This document shows positions 1-13,000 of a stretch of DNA of 64,000 nt, in pieces; position 1 is the stretch's first letter; the number at the start of each line of letters is the position of its first letter. The DNA is taken from positions 4,173,563 through 4,237,562 of the forward strand of contig JAJEKV010000014.1 of the NCBI GenBank assembly GCA_021234155.1, written 5' to 3'. The translations under genes and the position numbers were made by a program. The notes under the pieces are model-generated. The model saw only the letters and a program-made list of their open reading frames with translations. It was not told the origin of the DNA and made no database searches. Origin of the DNA: Isoetes taiwanensis (lineage: Eukaryota > Streptophyta > Lycopodiopsida > Isoetales > Isoetaceae).

Positions 1-735
<735 letters not shown>

Positions 736-1215
736 AATTCCATAATTTCCCTAATGTCTAAAATCTCCTATTGTGTTTTTTACTTCTATTCTATAATATA
801 TAATAATGTATTTTTCCTAATGTATAATTTTACCAATTCTATTGGTCTAATGTCATTTGGATGCTTTTTTTTTATAAAGTACGTATCATACGTACTGTAC
901 ATATTAATACGTTAAGTACGGTATTAATAAAACAAAAGCTCAATTTGACCTGTCAACTTATAGGTATAGTACGTATAGTACCGTGAGGAAGGTACGGGAC
1001 GTATGTAAACGTAAAATACGGGTACATAAACAACACTGATGCTAAACCAAGGCTGCATTAACTTCTACAAATAAGTTTCTCAAGTACTAACTATAATGCA
1101 AAGTAGACTGTAAAAACATAATCCTTGAGTGAATCATATCTCATTGAGGATAAGGTGGATACATCCTAAGTCTTTTGAAACATTGGTGACATCACGACAT
1201 TAGTGCCTCTTTCAT
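736..1215. other. intergenic, no gene seen
   Basis: AT-rich sequence with a second cluster of TACGTA-like words at 875-1020. Nothing else can be supported. Confidence 0.4.
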
Positions 1216-3540
1216 ATGCATCTCACGTGCACACAATCCACAGAACTCGCTATTCTGACCTACTCTGTTGTGTTGGGAAGATCTCTGTGTAGATTCTGCA
1301 ACCAAAACAAACACTGTTACTTGTTAGATCAGGATTGTGCTGCAGCCCGAGCTAGTATTCCAGCGGGTTACAGACATAAACCTACTTGGTACAAAAAGCT
1401 CGTGAGACAGAAAAAGCGTACCTATTTTAAGAACAAACTAAAGGAGCTGAGCGAGCAGCTGATAACCACGCCCAAGGCCTTTTGGAAAAGGTTACAGGGT
1501 AAAATAGAGCAGCCAAATTTAGATCCACAAGATCTGCGCAATTTGGTAGAGAGCCTTTATGCAGTCCCTGATGGGAATAACATGTTCTTCCCACCCCCTG
1601 TTTCAGATTTGTTCCACGATAGAAGAGGTGGCGATGTCTTAGCAAACATGGAAAATGGGAAGGCTCATGATATACATGGAATGTGCATCGAAATATGTTT
1701 AAATGGGGAGGTGAGAATACATTAGAGAGTTTGACACGCGACCTAAATGATAGTCTTAAATTTGGTTTGCCGGATACATGGAAGATAAACAGGGGTTCAC
1801 CCTGTACAAATCGAGAGACAAGAGTCGTTCAAAACTACTGAGAACAATTTTGATAGGAAACACATTCACCAAGATCTTGGGCACGCTTTTGGAGCGTAAA
1901 TTAAGTATGTGGGCTGAACACAATGAAAAAAGATCCTCTTGTCGGGCTGGTTTCCGAGCAGCCCATAGCACATTGGATCATGCTTTAGCTCGAGTTCTGG
2001 TTGAACAAGCGAAAGGTCCTAACAGAGCATTGTATGTTGCTTTCGTAGATTTTACCAAAGCATTTGATCTGATCCGGAGAAGAGAGTTGGGGGATCGTAT
2101 GGATCGAGTTAGGGGTTTTGGATGAGATCAAAGGAGCGGTGTCCGCGCTTATACTCGAAGTTCTTGTATCGGTAGCATGGGACTTAAATTACGTGATCGG
2201 GGAATAATATAGGTGTGAGAGCGTGGATGTCCACTGTCTCCCACATTATTCGGTTTGTTTATAGGCGAATTGGATGAGTGGATGCAAGCTAAGTCGGTGG
2301 CGAACCCGAGTTAGGAGACTATGTGATAAAATTGTTGCTTTATGCTGATGATGTAGCGCTCCTAGCAACCAAGAAACTGGCATTACAGGCACATTTGAAT
2401 GCTTTGGAGGAGTTTTGTATAAGGAAATCCATGAAAGTGAACATAGCTAAAACGAAAATCATGATCTTTGGCACGAGAGAGAGACCGCAGTTCACATATC
2501 AGGGTGTCACTATTGAAAATGTGGAGAGTTTCAAATATTTGGGGATAGATTTCTCATCAAATTATAATTGGAAAGATTGCATTAAAAGACGTGTTGCGGT
2601 GGAAAAGGCTGCTCTATATGGGATGCTATCACGCTGCTCCAGCATACACTTACATGATTGGGGGCTGAAAAAGTTTTTGTATAAGACACTGGTAGCTCCA
2701 GTAATTCTGTATGGGTCCCCAGTTTGGGGAGCGGGATTGTCTTCTAAGCTCTGGATACAAGTGGAATCTGTGCAAAAACAGTTTATCAGAGAAGAATTAG
2801 GTGTAAAAGGCACAATACCATATGCTCTTATGCTTGCGAGAGGCGGTCAGATCCCTTGGAGCTAGAAGCACTGTATCAAACTATAAACTTTGTGAATAGA
2901 TTGAATAGCATGCCATCAGACAGATTAGCGCATCAAGCAATGCGAGTCTCATTAAAACATGGCTGGTTGGTGGATGTGATGAAATGGGCAGAAAAATGGG
3001 GGCTGACAGATGAAAATTGGCCGGACAATAAAAAGGAAGCAAGACAATTGCTTGAACAGCTTGCATTCCGGCGCTTGTGGTCAGAGCAGGGAAGCAGAAT
3101 GATCCATTACAGAGAGCATGTGAATTCTTTAGACTCATATGGCGATCAGGAATACATGAGAGCTGATATACCGAGATTTTTGAAGAAAATAATGGCACGG
3201 TATAGGTTAAGCTCTCACAGGTTGGCAATCGAGACTGGTCGATGGTCTAAAAAACCCATTGAAGAGAGACTTTGCAGCTTGTGTGATACAGATAGTGTTG
3301 AGGACGAAGATCATGTTTTTACTAAGTGCCCAGCATATGAAGACCTTAGAGAGAGATTCGGCATACATGTAGAAAACTTCAAGTCTTTGTTTCAATTACC
3401 ATTTTTTACAGTAGGATTGTACATCAAAGCAGTAGATGAGCACCGTTCTTTACTGCTTAAAGTCTGATGTATTTGGGCTCCATGGCCTTCTTGGCCCGAG
3501 TGAGCATAGACATAAATAAATAAATAAATAAATAAATTGA
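1216..3540 (+). mobile_element. 5'-truncated, frameshifted LINE (non-LTR retrotransposon), copy 1
   Basis: Remnant of a LINE ORF2 read across several frames. About 1370-1560 is the basic endonuclease-RT linker (WYKKLVRQKKRTYFKNKL). About 1930-2090 gives reverse transcriptase (RT) blocks, including AGFRAAHSTLDHA and FVDFTKAFD. About 2240-2265 reads SPTLFGLF, and the catalytic YADD lies at 2341-2352. 2323-2865 continues through FKYLGID and the thumb region. 2856-3467 ends in a zinc-finger-like C-terminus, CSLCDTDSVEDEDHVFTKC. The element ends in a (TAAA)n tail at about 3510-3538. The endonuclease domain is missing, so it is 5' truncated. At least four frame changes and an internal stop mean it is dead. 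It shares the SPTLFG motif with the three other LINEs in the window. Confidence 0.92.
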
Positions 3541-4380
3541 ATTGAATGCTTTTTATCGTCCACTGACAGACCACCAACCCTACAAATACTGTTACGTACA
3601 AATTCATCGCTCAGTCCCTGCAAATTTCTATGTAAATTACCTGTGATATTTTGTAGGCTCCCATGGTTAGAGACGAAGATTTGGATAGGTCTATGTTGGT
3701 CGGAATTGGTAGCAGGTCCACGAATTTCTGTAGCACTGGAGATGGCTCCAGCTGCTGCTGCTACTGAACTTTGAATGTGAATTTGTGGATGCATTGTGTT
3801 GCCTTTTATATGAAAGAATAGGTGAGAACAGGACTGGACTTAACGCGTTGTGCTGCAATTTCCATGGTTTTACAAGAAGCCAAATGCCAAGACGGTGCCG
3901 CCATTGCGCAAATGTTATATTTCAGTTCTATAAGCAGGTCAAACCTAGAGAAGACATTTAATCTTTTTGACAGTATATGATTAAAAATGGCTCCTTTCAA
4001 CTTTGGAAAGAACTCCCTTCTAGTGCTTGGAATTGCTCACGTGCCATATTTAGCGGTGGAAACCTTATAAAGCCTTATTAGCGGTGATATCTTCATGTCT
4101 TCCATCTCAAGGCATTCCCATGTGTCTTGCATCCTGTGTAGGTTATTGCACAAACTATCTGTCACATCACTAATTCCTGTGAGAACCTCCTTGGAAAGCA
4201 GATCAACATCGACATGTATGTGGAAGCATTCTGATTTCTTTCCAACAACACTATTCACATTACAGGTATGCATATCGTCTGGCGGTTTGGCCTCCGAATC
4301 AATCTATGTTGATGACAGGATGAACTAATCCATTCCCATCATCCACGCCTTCAGGAGTTTGAGCCACTATGATGCCTACA
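3541..4380. other. intergenic, no gene recognised
   Basis: Short frames on both strands (for example 4037-4273 minus) match nothing I recognise. The minus-strand Rep-like relic may extend a little into the right-hand part. Confidence 0.3.
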
Positions 4381-5680
4381 AAAACAAGAATATATACATG
4401 TCAAGAAACAAAGCACACAAGTACTCGGCAGCAGTACCTAATTGACATGAAGACTTTTGTCGCCTATGTGTAAAGGAATAAATTCTGGCCAAGGCTCATA
4501 TGGGGTGTAGGGCATTGTATTCCTCAAAGGCTACCAACTGCTCATCATCGTCTGTCTCCTCATCACCATTCTCAATCTCATCCCCAAAAGTGTTTCCTTC
4601 TTCTCCTCACCTTCTCCACAAGCAAAATTCCTAGAAGTGTCCCTTAAAAATAACTGACCTCACATCCCGAATAGAGGCAGTTTTTGGATTCAACGTGAGC
4701 CTCCAAACTGTCTCTACCTGCTGTTGCGATATGAATGTGCAATTCATAGGCAACACCCCACACTATTGAGAACAAATTTGTGTGTCCTCAACATTGCAGT
4801 AGCAGCTTGCTCCAATAATGCACTGATTTGCCTCTTGCCATGGTAGAGAATGAAGTGGGACGGCCTAGCCAATCAATTTCGGTTAATATCCAATGTGATA
4901 TAAGACTTGATGTCCCCAGCACCATATAATACATATAAATCTGTACCCCTTTGATTCTGTTCTGCACTAAGATTCTTTACATGCTGCCTAAAATGCATCT
5001 TCCCCAAATCTTTCATGCAGTAACTAATCATACCATCATAACAATGAAGCTTCGTGTCCTTCAAAGTTTTGCACACAATAATTCCTCAGTAGGTTTGTGG
5101 CTATCCCAACCCAACCAAGGCATTTCTTGAGTTTCACATTCATCGTTGCTGGATTCGTGAGATTGCTCACATCAACTCTGAAAACACATTGAATATGCAA
5201 GTGATCCAACTCAGAGCCGCTCCTGGCTGACCAACCCAGAAATATCTAAGAACTTGCAAACAAATACATATAATGCTTCCCAAACATCCAAATCACTTAT
5301 AGTAACTGTCACACTCACATCAAGAGAGCAAGACTTATCCAATGCTTGGCCACAGCTCATCCTTGACCTCTTGTTCTTGCTTCCCCTGGCCACCACCCTC
5401 TTGGCCAACCGAGGTTTCTTCCCTCCAAAGTTCTACTTCCATGGCTTCTATCCTCAAACAAACGTAATGGCTCCACAAACTGCCATGCTTGATCATCACA
5501 TGCTTTCTTTTCACTTGCTTCCTCCACTTTCTTGCCCTGGGCTACATCTGGCACAAGAGGTTCTGACTGCTCCACAAATTTGCTACCATGAATATTCTCA
5601 TTATAAACAAGCCTTAAAGCCATCCCATCTACATTCTCCAATAGAGCTACTCTCAGGAGGGCGACCCTCTGCATCCACAC
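4380..5680 (-). pseudogene. HUH-endonuclease (rolling-circle Rep-like) relic
   Basis: Read on the minus strand from about 5680 down. Around 5290-5100 the frame gives ALYVFVCKFLDISG and then DHLHIQCVFRVDVSN. The H-x-H (HLH) followed by hydrophobics is the metal-binding HUH motif. KLKKCLGWVG follows. At 5076-4873 comes GMISYCMKDLGKMHF, whose Y-C-M-K fits the catalytic YxxK motif III, then a stretch ending in YGAGDIKSYITLDINRN. Weak continuation (TLNPKTASIRDV) is visible to about 4660. Stops and frame changes interrupt the reading, so the gene is broken. Order and spacing (HUH, then YxxK about 60-80 residues later) match rolling-circle initiators. I recall similar proteins annotated as hypothetical in mosses and algae but cannot name the family. 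It could come from a Rep transposon or an endogenised replicon. No termini were found. Confidence 0.55.
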
Positions 5681-6507
5681 TGCCCATGGCCGACAACCCC
5701 CCTGCCAGCCTTCTCAGAAACATGACAGCAAAGATTTTCAAAGGAAATCAGATACATGTGGGAGGCCCAGAGGTCACTGCCATGACTAGGAGATGAACTA
5801 CATGCTCTACAAGCAGGGAATTTATACACTGCCGAGAAGGATTGTTGTAGCAAATAAGGAAATAAGCAATCCTAGTTTGGAACACCATGTGAGCATCTAC
5901 TACAGTCCTGGGCACTACAGCAATCTCATGTAACCACATGCCGCAGTCCACGAGCACGCAATCCATGAGGTTAGATGCATGAACCGGACCCTGATGGCGC
6001 GACCAAAAGGGAAAGAACCCTACTTTCCAAAAACTTATTATATCCAACCATTACAAAAAGAGCCATTCCAAACCATTAAAAAAAGAAACCCAATTCTAAA
6101 CTATTAAAAAGACCTTGCAAATCATCTACAACAAACCTTAAAGCCACTATTCACATTTATTTGGTTTTCTTGTTATGTGCTTTTCTTGTTACAAATAGAG
6201 GTTGAGATTTATAATTTAGGTAATTCAAGCCAATCCTTATGTAAGTTCTTGGAAAATTAGCTTCCAAACTTAATGGTGTATTAATTGCAACTTTGGAAGG
6301 AAGTACTACAAGGTAGAAAAGTTAGGATCCATAATCTCAAAACAATTAGGTCGGGGCTCAAATTCCCAAAGGTTGGAAGGTGTATTTGTTTGAAGCTTCC
6401 TTTTGGGTTGCCCATAGGGCAATCCCTAGGGATGGAAGTGAGGAAAGAAGAATATTTATAGAAAATCTTAAATACACGATGGAGATTTGTAGAGACAACA
6501 TAATGTA

Positions 6508-6599
6508 CTAAATGTGTTAACAGAATGTCATAAATGTCAACATAATATGCTAAATGTGTCAACAGAATGTCATAAATATCAATAGAATATGCTAAATGG
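6508..6599. repeat. 42-bp direct tandem repeat
   Basis: Two copies of a 42-bp unit beginning CTAAATGTGTYAACAG at 6508 and 6550, with the start of a third at 6592. A few substitutions separate the copies. Confidence 0.8.
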
Positions 6600-7883
6600 A
6601 TCCTGACTTACTTTTTATATTCAAGTGAGTCGAATATGCTCTGAAGTAATAGATTTCCTAGAGAACGGATTGAAGAACGGATTATTTGTTATTTCACTGT
6701 GAACCACTTCTCCATCGAGTTGTTCCTCCACTCCTTCTCTGCTTCTGCTTTGCCATGAGCCATTCTTCCTCTGTGAATGCATGTACGATATTCTTGTGAA
6801 TGCATGTAAGGCACCATTGATCTGCTTCTACCATAAGTAAGTGATTGTTTCTAACTCGAGCAACCCCTTGTGCGAAAGCACCTTCTTCGGGTAGTTTTGG
6901 ATTTGTGGAGCATGGCATATTTTATTTTCAGGGCAGGGCTTTGTGGATACGATAGGTATTCTAAGTTTTAGGATCCTAATCCTTTCTTTAGTGTATTTCT
7001 TGGGTCATGGCAGATGGATCATTTTTGGATGGCACTCACGTTATCTGCAACTGAGCGGCTTCTATATTCACGGCAGGGGCTTGATGCTTGGAGGTTTAGT
7101 AACAGAGGTTAAAGATTTTGGATTTTTGCTTTTAATGTCATGGCCAAGCTTTTGGCCAACGTATATTATAGGTTTCTGGATGCAGATGTAGGAAAAGCTC
7201 TATTCTTATTTATGCAAGTGCAAGCAAGATGGAGGATGAATCTTATCGTTCTTGTGTATAAAGTGAGAGTCCTTGTTTTTTAGTTGTCGTTATTGGTGCA
7301 ATACTAATAACTGGAGGAGTACTGATAACTAGTTATTAATGGCAATGTGGCATTAAGCGAGGTCTTTGGCAAGGGGGATTCACATAGTTTTAGTCGTACA
7401 ATCCAGGTGAGTGACGTAAAAGGGTTTATTTTCCCCTTTATCTGTATATATACTTGTATCTAAGTAGTTTTTTGAGGTTTTTAGGCTAATTTTGGTACAT
7501 TATGTTGCTAGAATGGGGTTGCTAAAAACATTCAAAGGCATATACAAGGGGGTTTTTTTATGACCCCTTGCACGCAGATGGCATACCCTTATATAATAGG
7601 TGCAAATCCTGGGGTTTTTTTGTTTCTATAGCCTGATTGCCTATGACTGTGGGGCAGCTTCCACTTCTATATTTGTTGTTAGATCATGGTTTTGTCATTT
7701 GTTTCTCTTTATTTTATGCAGGTTTAAGCTTTTGGAATTGTATGACAAGCTCAATGGTTATGCTCAGGTTCAATTCCTGAAGTGCATAATGAAATGTGTA
7801 TTGTATTTATGTGAAAATTGTGTAGGTTATAATTCTATTGGTTTTCGCGACCATTGCATATTGGTGATTTAAATTTCGGCTTT

Positions 7884-7949
7884 GGTGTATTTTATACGCT
7901 TGGTATTTGAATTTAGGATTTAAATACCAAGCATATAAATTTAACACAA
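7884..7949. repeat. imperfect inverted repeat (hairpin)
   Basis: The left arm contains TATACGCTTGGTATTT and the right arm AAATACCAAGCATATA: 16 bp paired with one mismatch around a ~13-nt loop, with weaker pairing outside. It could be a short MITE remnant. Confidence 0.6.
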
Positions 7950-8420
7950 ATTTAGATCTACAAGTGAGTTAAAAACAACTTCGTGTCAACCAAGAGTGCA
8001 AAATCGGTACTGGGCATGTTTTAAATGCAACGTGCATGGTTGACGTGCTGACATGTAGAGTGCATGCCCTGTTTACTGGATTTTTAGCAAATCCTGGTCA
8101 ACATAGAGGAATTACATATCAAAGGTCTAAACGGAGGGATTTATTTTTGTTTGTTGTTAACAATGGAGGGCCAAGCTTTGAAGACAAATCTTGTTATAAC
8201 TAAAAAATAAAGTTGATGGGGGATTAATGATTTGGCATATTCAAAGGTCAAGATGAAATTGATGTGTAAGGCTAAGATTTATTGAAAAAATTATAAATAT
8301 TATGAGGAGCAAGATGTTTCTCCTCTTTCCCTTGCTCAACGGATCTTGCAAGACAGCCTCTTGCATGGCTCAAGGTCAGAGGCCCTCCATGTTTCAGAGA
8401 ATTGGAGGGCTCATTCATAT

Positions 8421-8425
8421 GTATT
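8421..8425. other. target-site duplication (left), GTATT
   Basis: GTATT directly precedes the TGTGACG terminus at 8426. The same five bases directly follow the CGTCACA terminus, at 18669-18673. A 5-bp duplication is standard for LTR-retrotransposon integrase. Confidence 0.93.
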
Positions 8426-9987
8426 TGTGACGCTCCCTGAACATATACGACCCTCGGACGTATACATACGGGGACTTTCCCCTCCCATGGCGACCAACTC
8501 GCCATGAGCAGGGCCCTCCGTCTATTTCGGGCCATCTATAATATGATGCCCGAAAGAAGGACACGAAGGGGTCATTCGGCCCACGCCTTCAATGGGGCTC
8601 CTACGTCGCGGAAGCGTGAATACATGTTAGCACACATCATAAATCATATATAAATAACCACCACGAAGGGTGGCACATCCATCCAAGTACCAACGACAAA
8701 GAATATGCATCTAAACCTAAGAAAACACCCCAAACCCCGGGTTCTACCCCTGGTTCGGACTCCGATGAGGATGGGTGGCGGCTCGGCCTCAAGAGATCAG
8801 CGAGACAGGTATAACTTTGGCGTTATCGCATAGAACATCGGCTAGGGTTGTCCACTCCATCCGCCCCTCCCATTGCACACTTTGCGGATGGGTCAATTCA
8901 CGCTATGGCGTCGCTATAGCCTTCCCGGGAGACGGGCTCGAGGCATCACCCTCACGAGCCTACTCGGGGTTCATGAAGTCCCGGTCCGATGAGGCAGGCC
9001 GGGGGAAGCGTCCCCTTCGAGAATCCGCGGTGGCTCCATGGGCGAGCTAGAGAATACGTGCGCATCAGCGACCCCCCGCATCCGTGCAGACTTACTGCCC
9101 CTAAATCTACTCAAAGTGCAAGGTGCCCCATACGGGTCACACCTCTACACCCGGGAGTGTCGGACCCATACCCGCCCCTCGTGGCCGGCTATCAGGTCTA
9201 GCTCGCTATAGGAGTCCCAGGAGCCTTTTATGTTCGTGCAAAACCCCACCTCCACTTCACCACTGTGTTCCTTGTCTGGTGCTAAGCCAGTACCATAGCA
9301 TCTATGACCCGGTGGGCTCTTGTGCACAGGCCGCATCTAATGGGAATAATCTGAGGGGCTCTATCTAGGAGCATACTACAATACATGGGCTCAGAGGTCT
9401 CTACCCCCCGTAATCCCCCATCTCCGGAGTGCTAACTAAGCAAAGAACTATTAAACCATCAACCAAAGCACGTACAGAGACTAGAGATAAAGAATACTCA
9501 CCATATCAATCAAGGGTTAGCCTAACATGTAAACCACAAAGAAAACAGAGAGAGAACACACCACAGAGAGGTGCTATGCTATAAATCAACATAGTAACCT
9601 ACTGACTAACCGTCAAATCGGTCTTGGGCTGCTCCATCTCGACTAACTGAAGGGCGCCTGGCTGTTGCTCCTCCTCCTCCATCCCCAATTGCTCCCAATT
9701 CGAATTGGGGCACAAAAGCCCTAATTTGGGTGTCCAAAATGGCAACCCTACCTTGCCCAATCGATTTGGGCCAGGTGGCATGTCATAAATTAACTAATTT
9801 GGTATTTTAGCCCTTTTTAATATTAGGATAAGCCCTAAATTCGAATTAGGGTTTTGGTTAGATTTCCACCTTTATAATTTAATTATTAACATAGCTAACC
9901 TTAGCTTATTAATGTGCCATTAATTATTCATAGTGACGTGTCACGTATTTATACTTAAATATGCGTATAAATATGTGGAACGTCACA
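8426..9987 (-). repeat. 3' LTR (left copy)
   Basis: 1562 bp, TGTGACG...CGTCACA, a near-identical partner of 17099-18668. It contains GTGACGTGTCAC at 9933-9944, an ACGT-core bZIP-type word conserved in the other LTR. Confidence 0.95.
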
Positions 9988-10000
9988 TTCTCCCCACCTT
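9988..10000 (-). other. polypurine tract
   Basis: The minus strand reads AAGGTGGGGAGAA immediately upstream of the 3' LTR (which begins TGTGACG). This is the expected primer for plus-strand DNA synthesis and it fixes the element's orientation. Confidence 0.85.
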
Positions 10001-13000
10001 AAAAATGATGCTGTCCTCAGCATCAAGATTACTCTTGTTGCAGGGCAACACATCATACATTGGAAGGAAGTCTCCCCTCCTTAAGAGATAGCGTGAGATT
10101 ATAAGTCACACAGACGTTGTCATGTTCAAAGTGATCAAGTTTGAAATGACTTGTAATGTGCAATTTATAACTTTGGGATATAAGAAGAAGAAGAAGAAGA
10201 AGAAGAAGAGATTTTAACGTCACGGATAGATCAGACGTGATCATCGGTTAGGACTGTCAAAAGTGAACAGTCTCACTGTTTCATTCGTGGTGACGAGCCT
10301 CTGATCTATCTATTTTAGAAATCATTCATTTGATACATACAGTGGCGATTATATATTAAAGATAGGTATAGATATAAAGAACTGCTATTTGTTGTTATAT
10401 TATAATACAGAGTTAGTAACCTTGCACTGTTTAATAGAAAGTCATTCTAAGGATATTAACTTGTGCTTCACTTTGTAATTCATTTCATTACAGCCATCCC
10501 TACTTTAATTTTGTAGCAAAATTTTGTTTTCCTATTTTTTGTTCTGTTTTTTAAGAACTTCGTATGTTCCTATCCTCGATATTTAATAGGTCCTTGACAG
10601 GTTATACTTATCCTTTAATACAACTATATATTATCTTTGTATCGAGACAGTCTTACCTATATACTTTAATATTAAGTACAGACAGACGTTGTTCATGACT
10701 TATTATTCATAACCTTGTTATAACCTAATCTAAGTCCCGTTATTCCCTCCGAAGTTTGTGTAAGACATACATACTTATCTACTTCTATTATATTTGATTA
10801 TGTGTTTAAATAGCTCGCTCCTTTCGATTATCTTTAATCTTTCCACACTCACACTCTCTGTCTTTAGCATAGATTACAGTCAGATGAGGACACATATTAA
10901 TTCGTTGGTTATGTTTATAGATTTACCAGACGTCCCGATATCCTTACATTTGAATTACTTATTTATCCTATTGCTATTTTAAGTAAACTTATCACACATA
11001 CGTATTAATCGCTATATTTACAGGGCACAGGTACAGCTGACATATATATTCGACGTAATTGGTACCGCCCCGGTCGCTTTTCGGTAGTGCTATGGCTATG
11101 CAATCGTCCTGTATTACAGAAGGTCAGTTGTGACGATGGTGTCCACGGCAGAAGCATCGAAACCATGCCTGCATCTTACGAGCTGTTAGATGGTGATGAC
11201 CGAGGAGGTCCCGGGCTCATACTTTCGAAGTAGAAGTCTTTGAATGTTGGGAATAAGGAGTGTTAAGATATCCCTATTTTGGATGGATACTCGAGAAAAT
11301 TGGTATGACGATGTTTGGTATCTAAGTGAAATACTGGACCTAATAATTACGAGGATTGATTTATTATGCGGCATCTAGATTGCTATTCAATGTAGAAGGA
11401 GACTGGATAGCGCCATATATCTGATGGAGAAGCGGTTTATGATTATCTACTATAGACCATGTTAAGGAGGTACTATGCTAAGGTGGAAACTGGATTATAA
11501 GTACCCAGCTCATGAAAGGAAGATCACTTTAGAAGTGTAGGTTTTCACAATGGTGGTGAAGGTATAGCATATCCGACACTTTATAACTATTGCTACTTGA
11601 ATCGAGGTATGATTCGCGGAATGGCGGAGAATAAATAAATAAATAAATAAATATATTAAATCATCCCCCCATGGGACCTTGAAGGTCATGGTGTATGAGG
11701 ATATCGATCCATAAGCTATGGATTATAAAATTACATATACATTGTGTTTGGTAAAGAGATTGATGTTCCTGCGTGAAATAAAGACGCAAGATTATAGACG
11801 ACTAAGAAGACCACGTAACCACGTGGATACGCTTAATGACATTGGTCAAATGCATGACCATTATGCATGGTATAAATTAAGGAAACAGACACATATTATG
11901 TCTGCTGGGAGCATCGAGATACTAGAGGATAGTGTGGAACGTAATTTCTACATAAGGTCAAGAGAAGACGACAATTGGTAGGAACAAGCGCAAGTATCGA
12001 AAAGGTGCAAGGTATGTTGGATCTTTGGTGAAGCTAGATTATGAATGGAAGTTGACCTTGAAGTAATGATACATTAGGAAGGCAAGTAATGTACCCACAC
12101 GACAAGTGGGAGAGAAGAGGTGCTTGAAAGTTGTTGTAAACAACGTTTCAAGTATAGAGAGTTTGGAATGACACGTTGAATGTACCAAAGTCTGGAGTAT
12201 GAACAAGGTAGGCACCCAATGAACATCTCACCAAGGAGGATGTGCTCTGGACTTGGTATCGTGTGTGTATCCCGAGGAGTAACTCCGCGTTGGTATATGT
12301 GTACTAGGAACATTTAATAGTAAGACATAACTAAAAGAAGATAAGATATATACTAGAACTTTTAGTTCACATATATGAATCTGAGAGGTAATGAAGATAA
12401 GAATTGCTATACTAGACATTAAGTATGTCCATTAGGAACTTAGGATGGCATGTGCCCCCTCAATGGAATTTATGACTAGAGCGTGAGGACCAAGGAAACC
12501 TAAGGATAGAGAGTTTAGAAGGTGTGGTGTGAAAACCACAGCATATATAGTACAAGCCGCTAGGGGCTACGTCAATGAATTACATATGAGTCTAGAGTTA
12601 GGGTTGGTGCATACATGTTACTATATCTCATAATAACAACGTAGTGGTTTCGGATGTTTGAAGGATTTAGTAGTATTACATACTACAGTAGTGAGGAGAT
12701 GAAAGATGTTAATTGTGATATTTAGATGTATATCATATTAAAAGATAGAAGAATAGCCGTCACGAGGTGAGTGAAACATTACTTAACAAGGTGTAAAGAA
12801 TAAGCATAATGATATGCTTATATCACGAAGATATTGGGTTAGGTATGTTTTACCGGAGATAAGCATTCAAGCTATCCCAATGTTTAGAGTTGACTATCTT
12901 AGATCACGTCGTACCAAGGAAGATGAGAAAAAGTTTAAATCGGTGAGAATAGCTAGAGTAAGTCTAGCATATCACGGTGATGTTACATTCAAAACATCCC

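Larger units (their letters stand above)
5800..8420. other. gene-poor stretch with small repeats
   Basis: No coding region is recognised. Visible structure: a 42-bp direct repeat starting at 6508 and 6550 (CTAAATGTGTYAACAGAATG...), a partial third start at 6592, and an imperfect inverted repeat at 7884-7949. The window's large LTR retrotransposon is inserted at its right edge. Confidence 0.4.

Noticed and set aside
5254-5796. 180-codon plus-strand frame
   Set aside because: Antisense to the HUH Rep-like relic, which has recognisable motifs on the minus strand.
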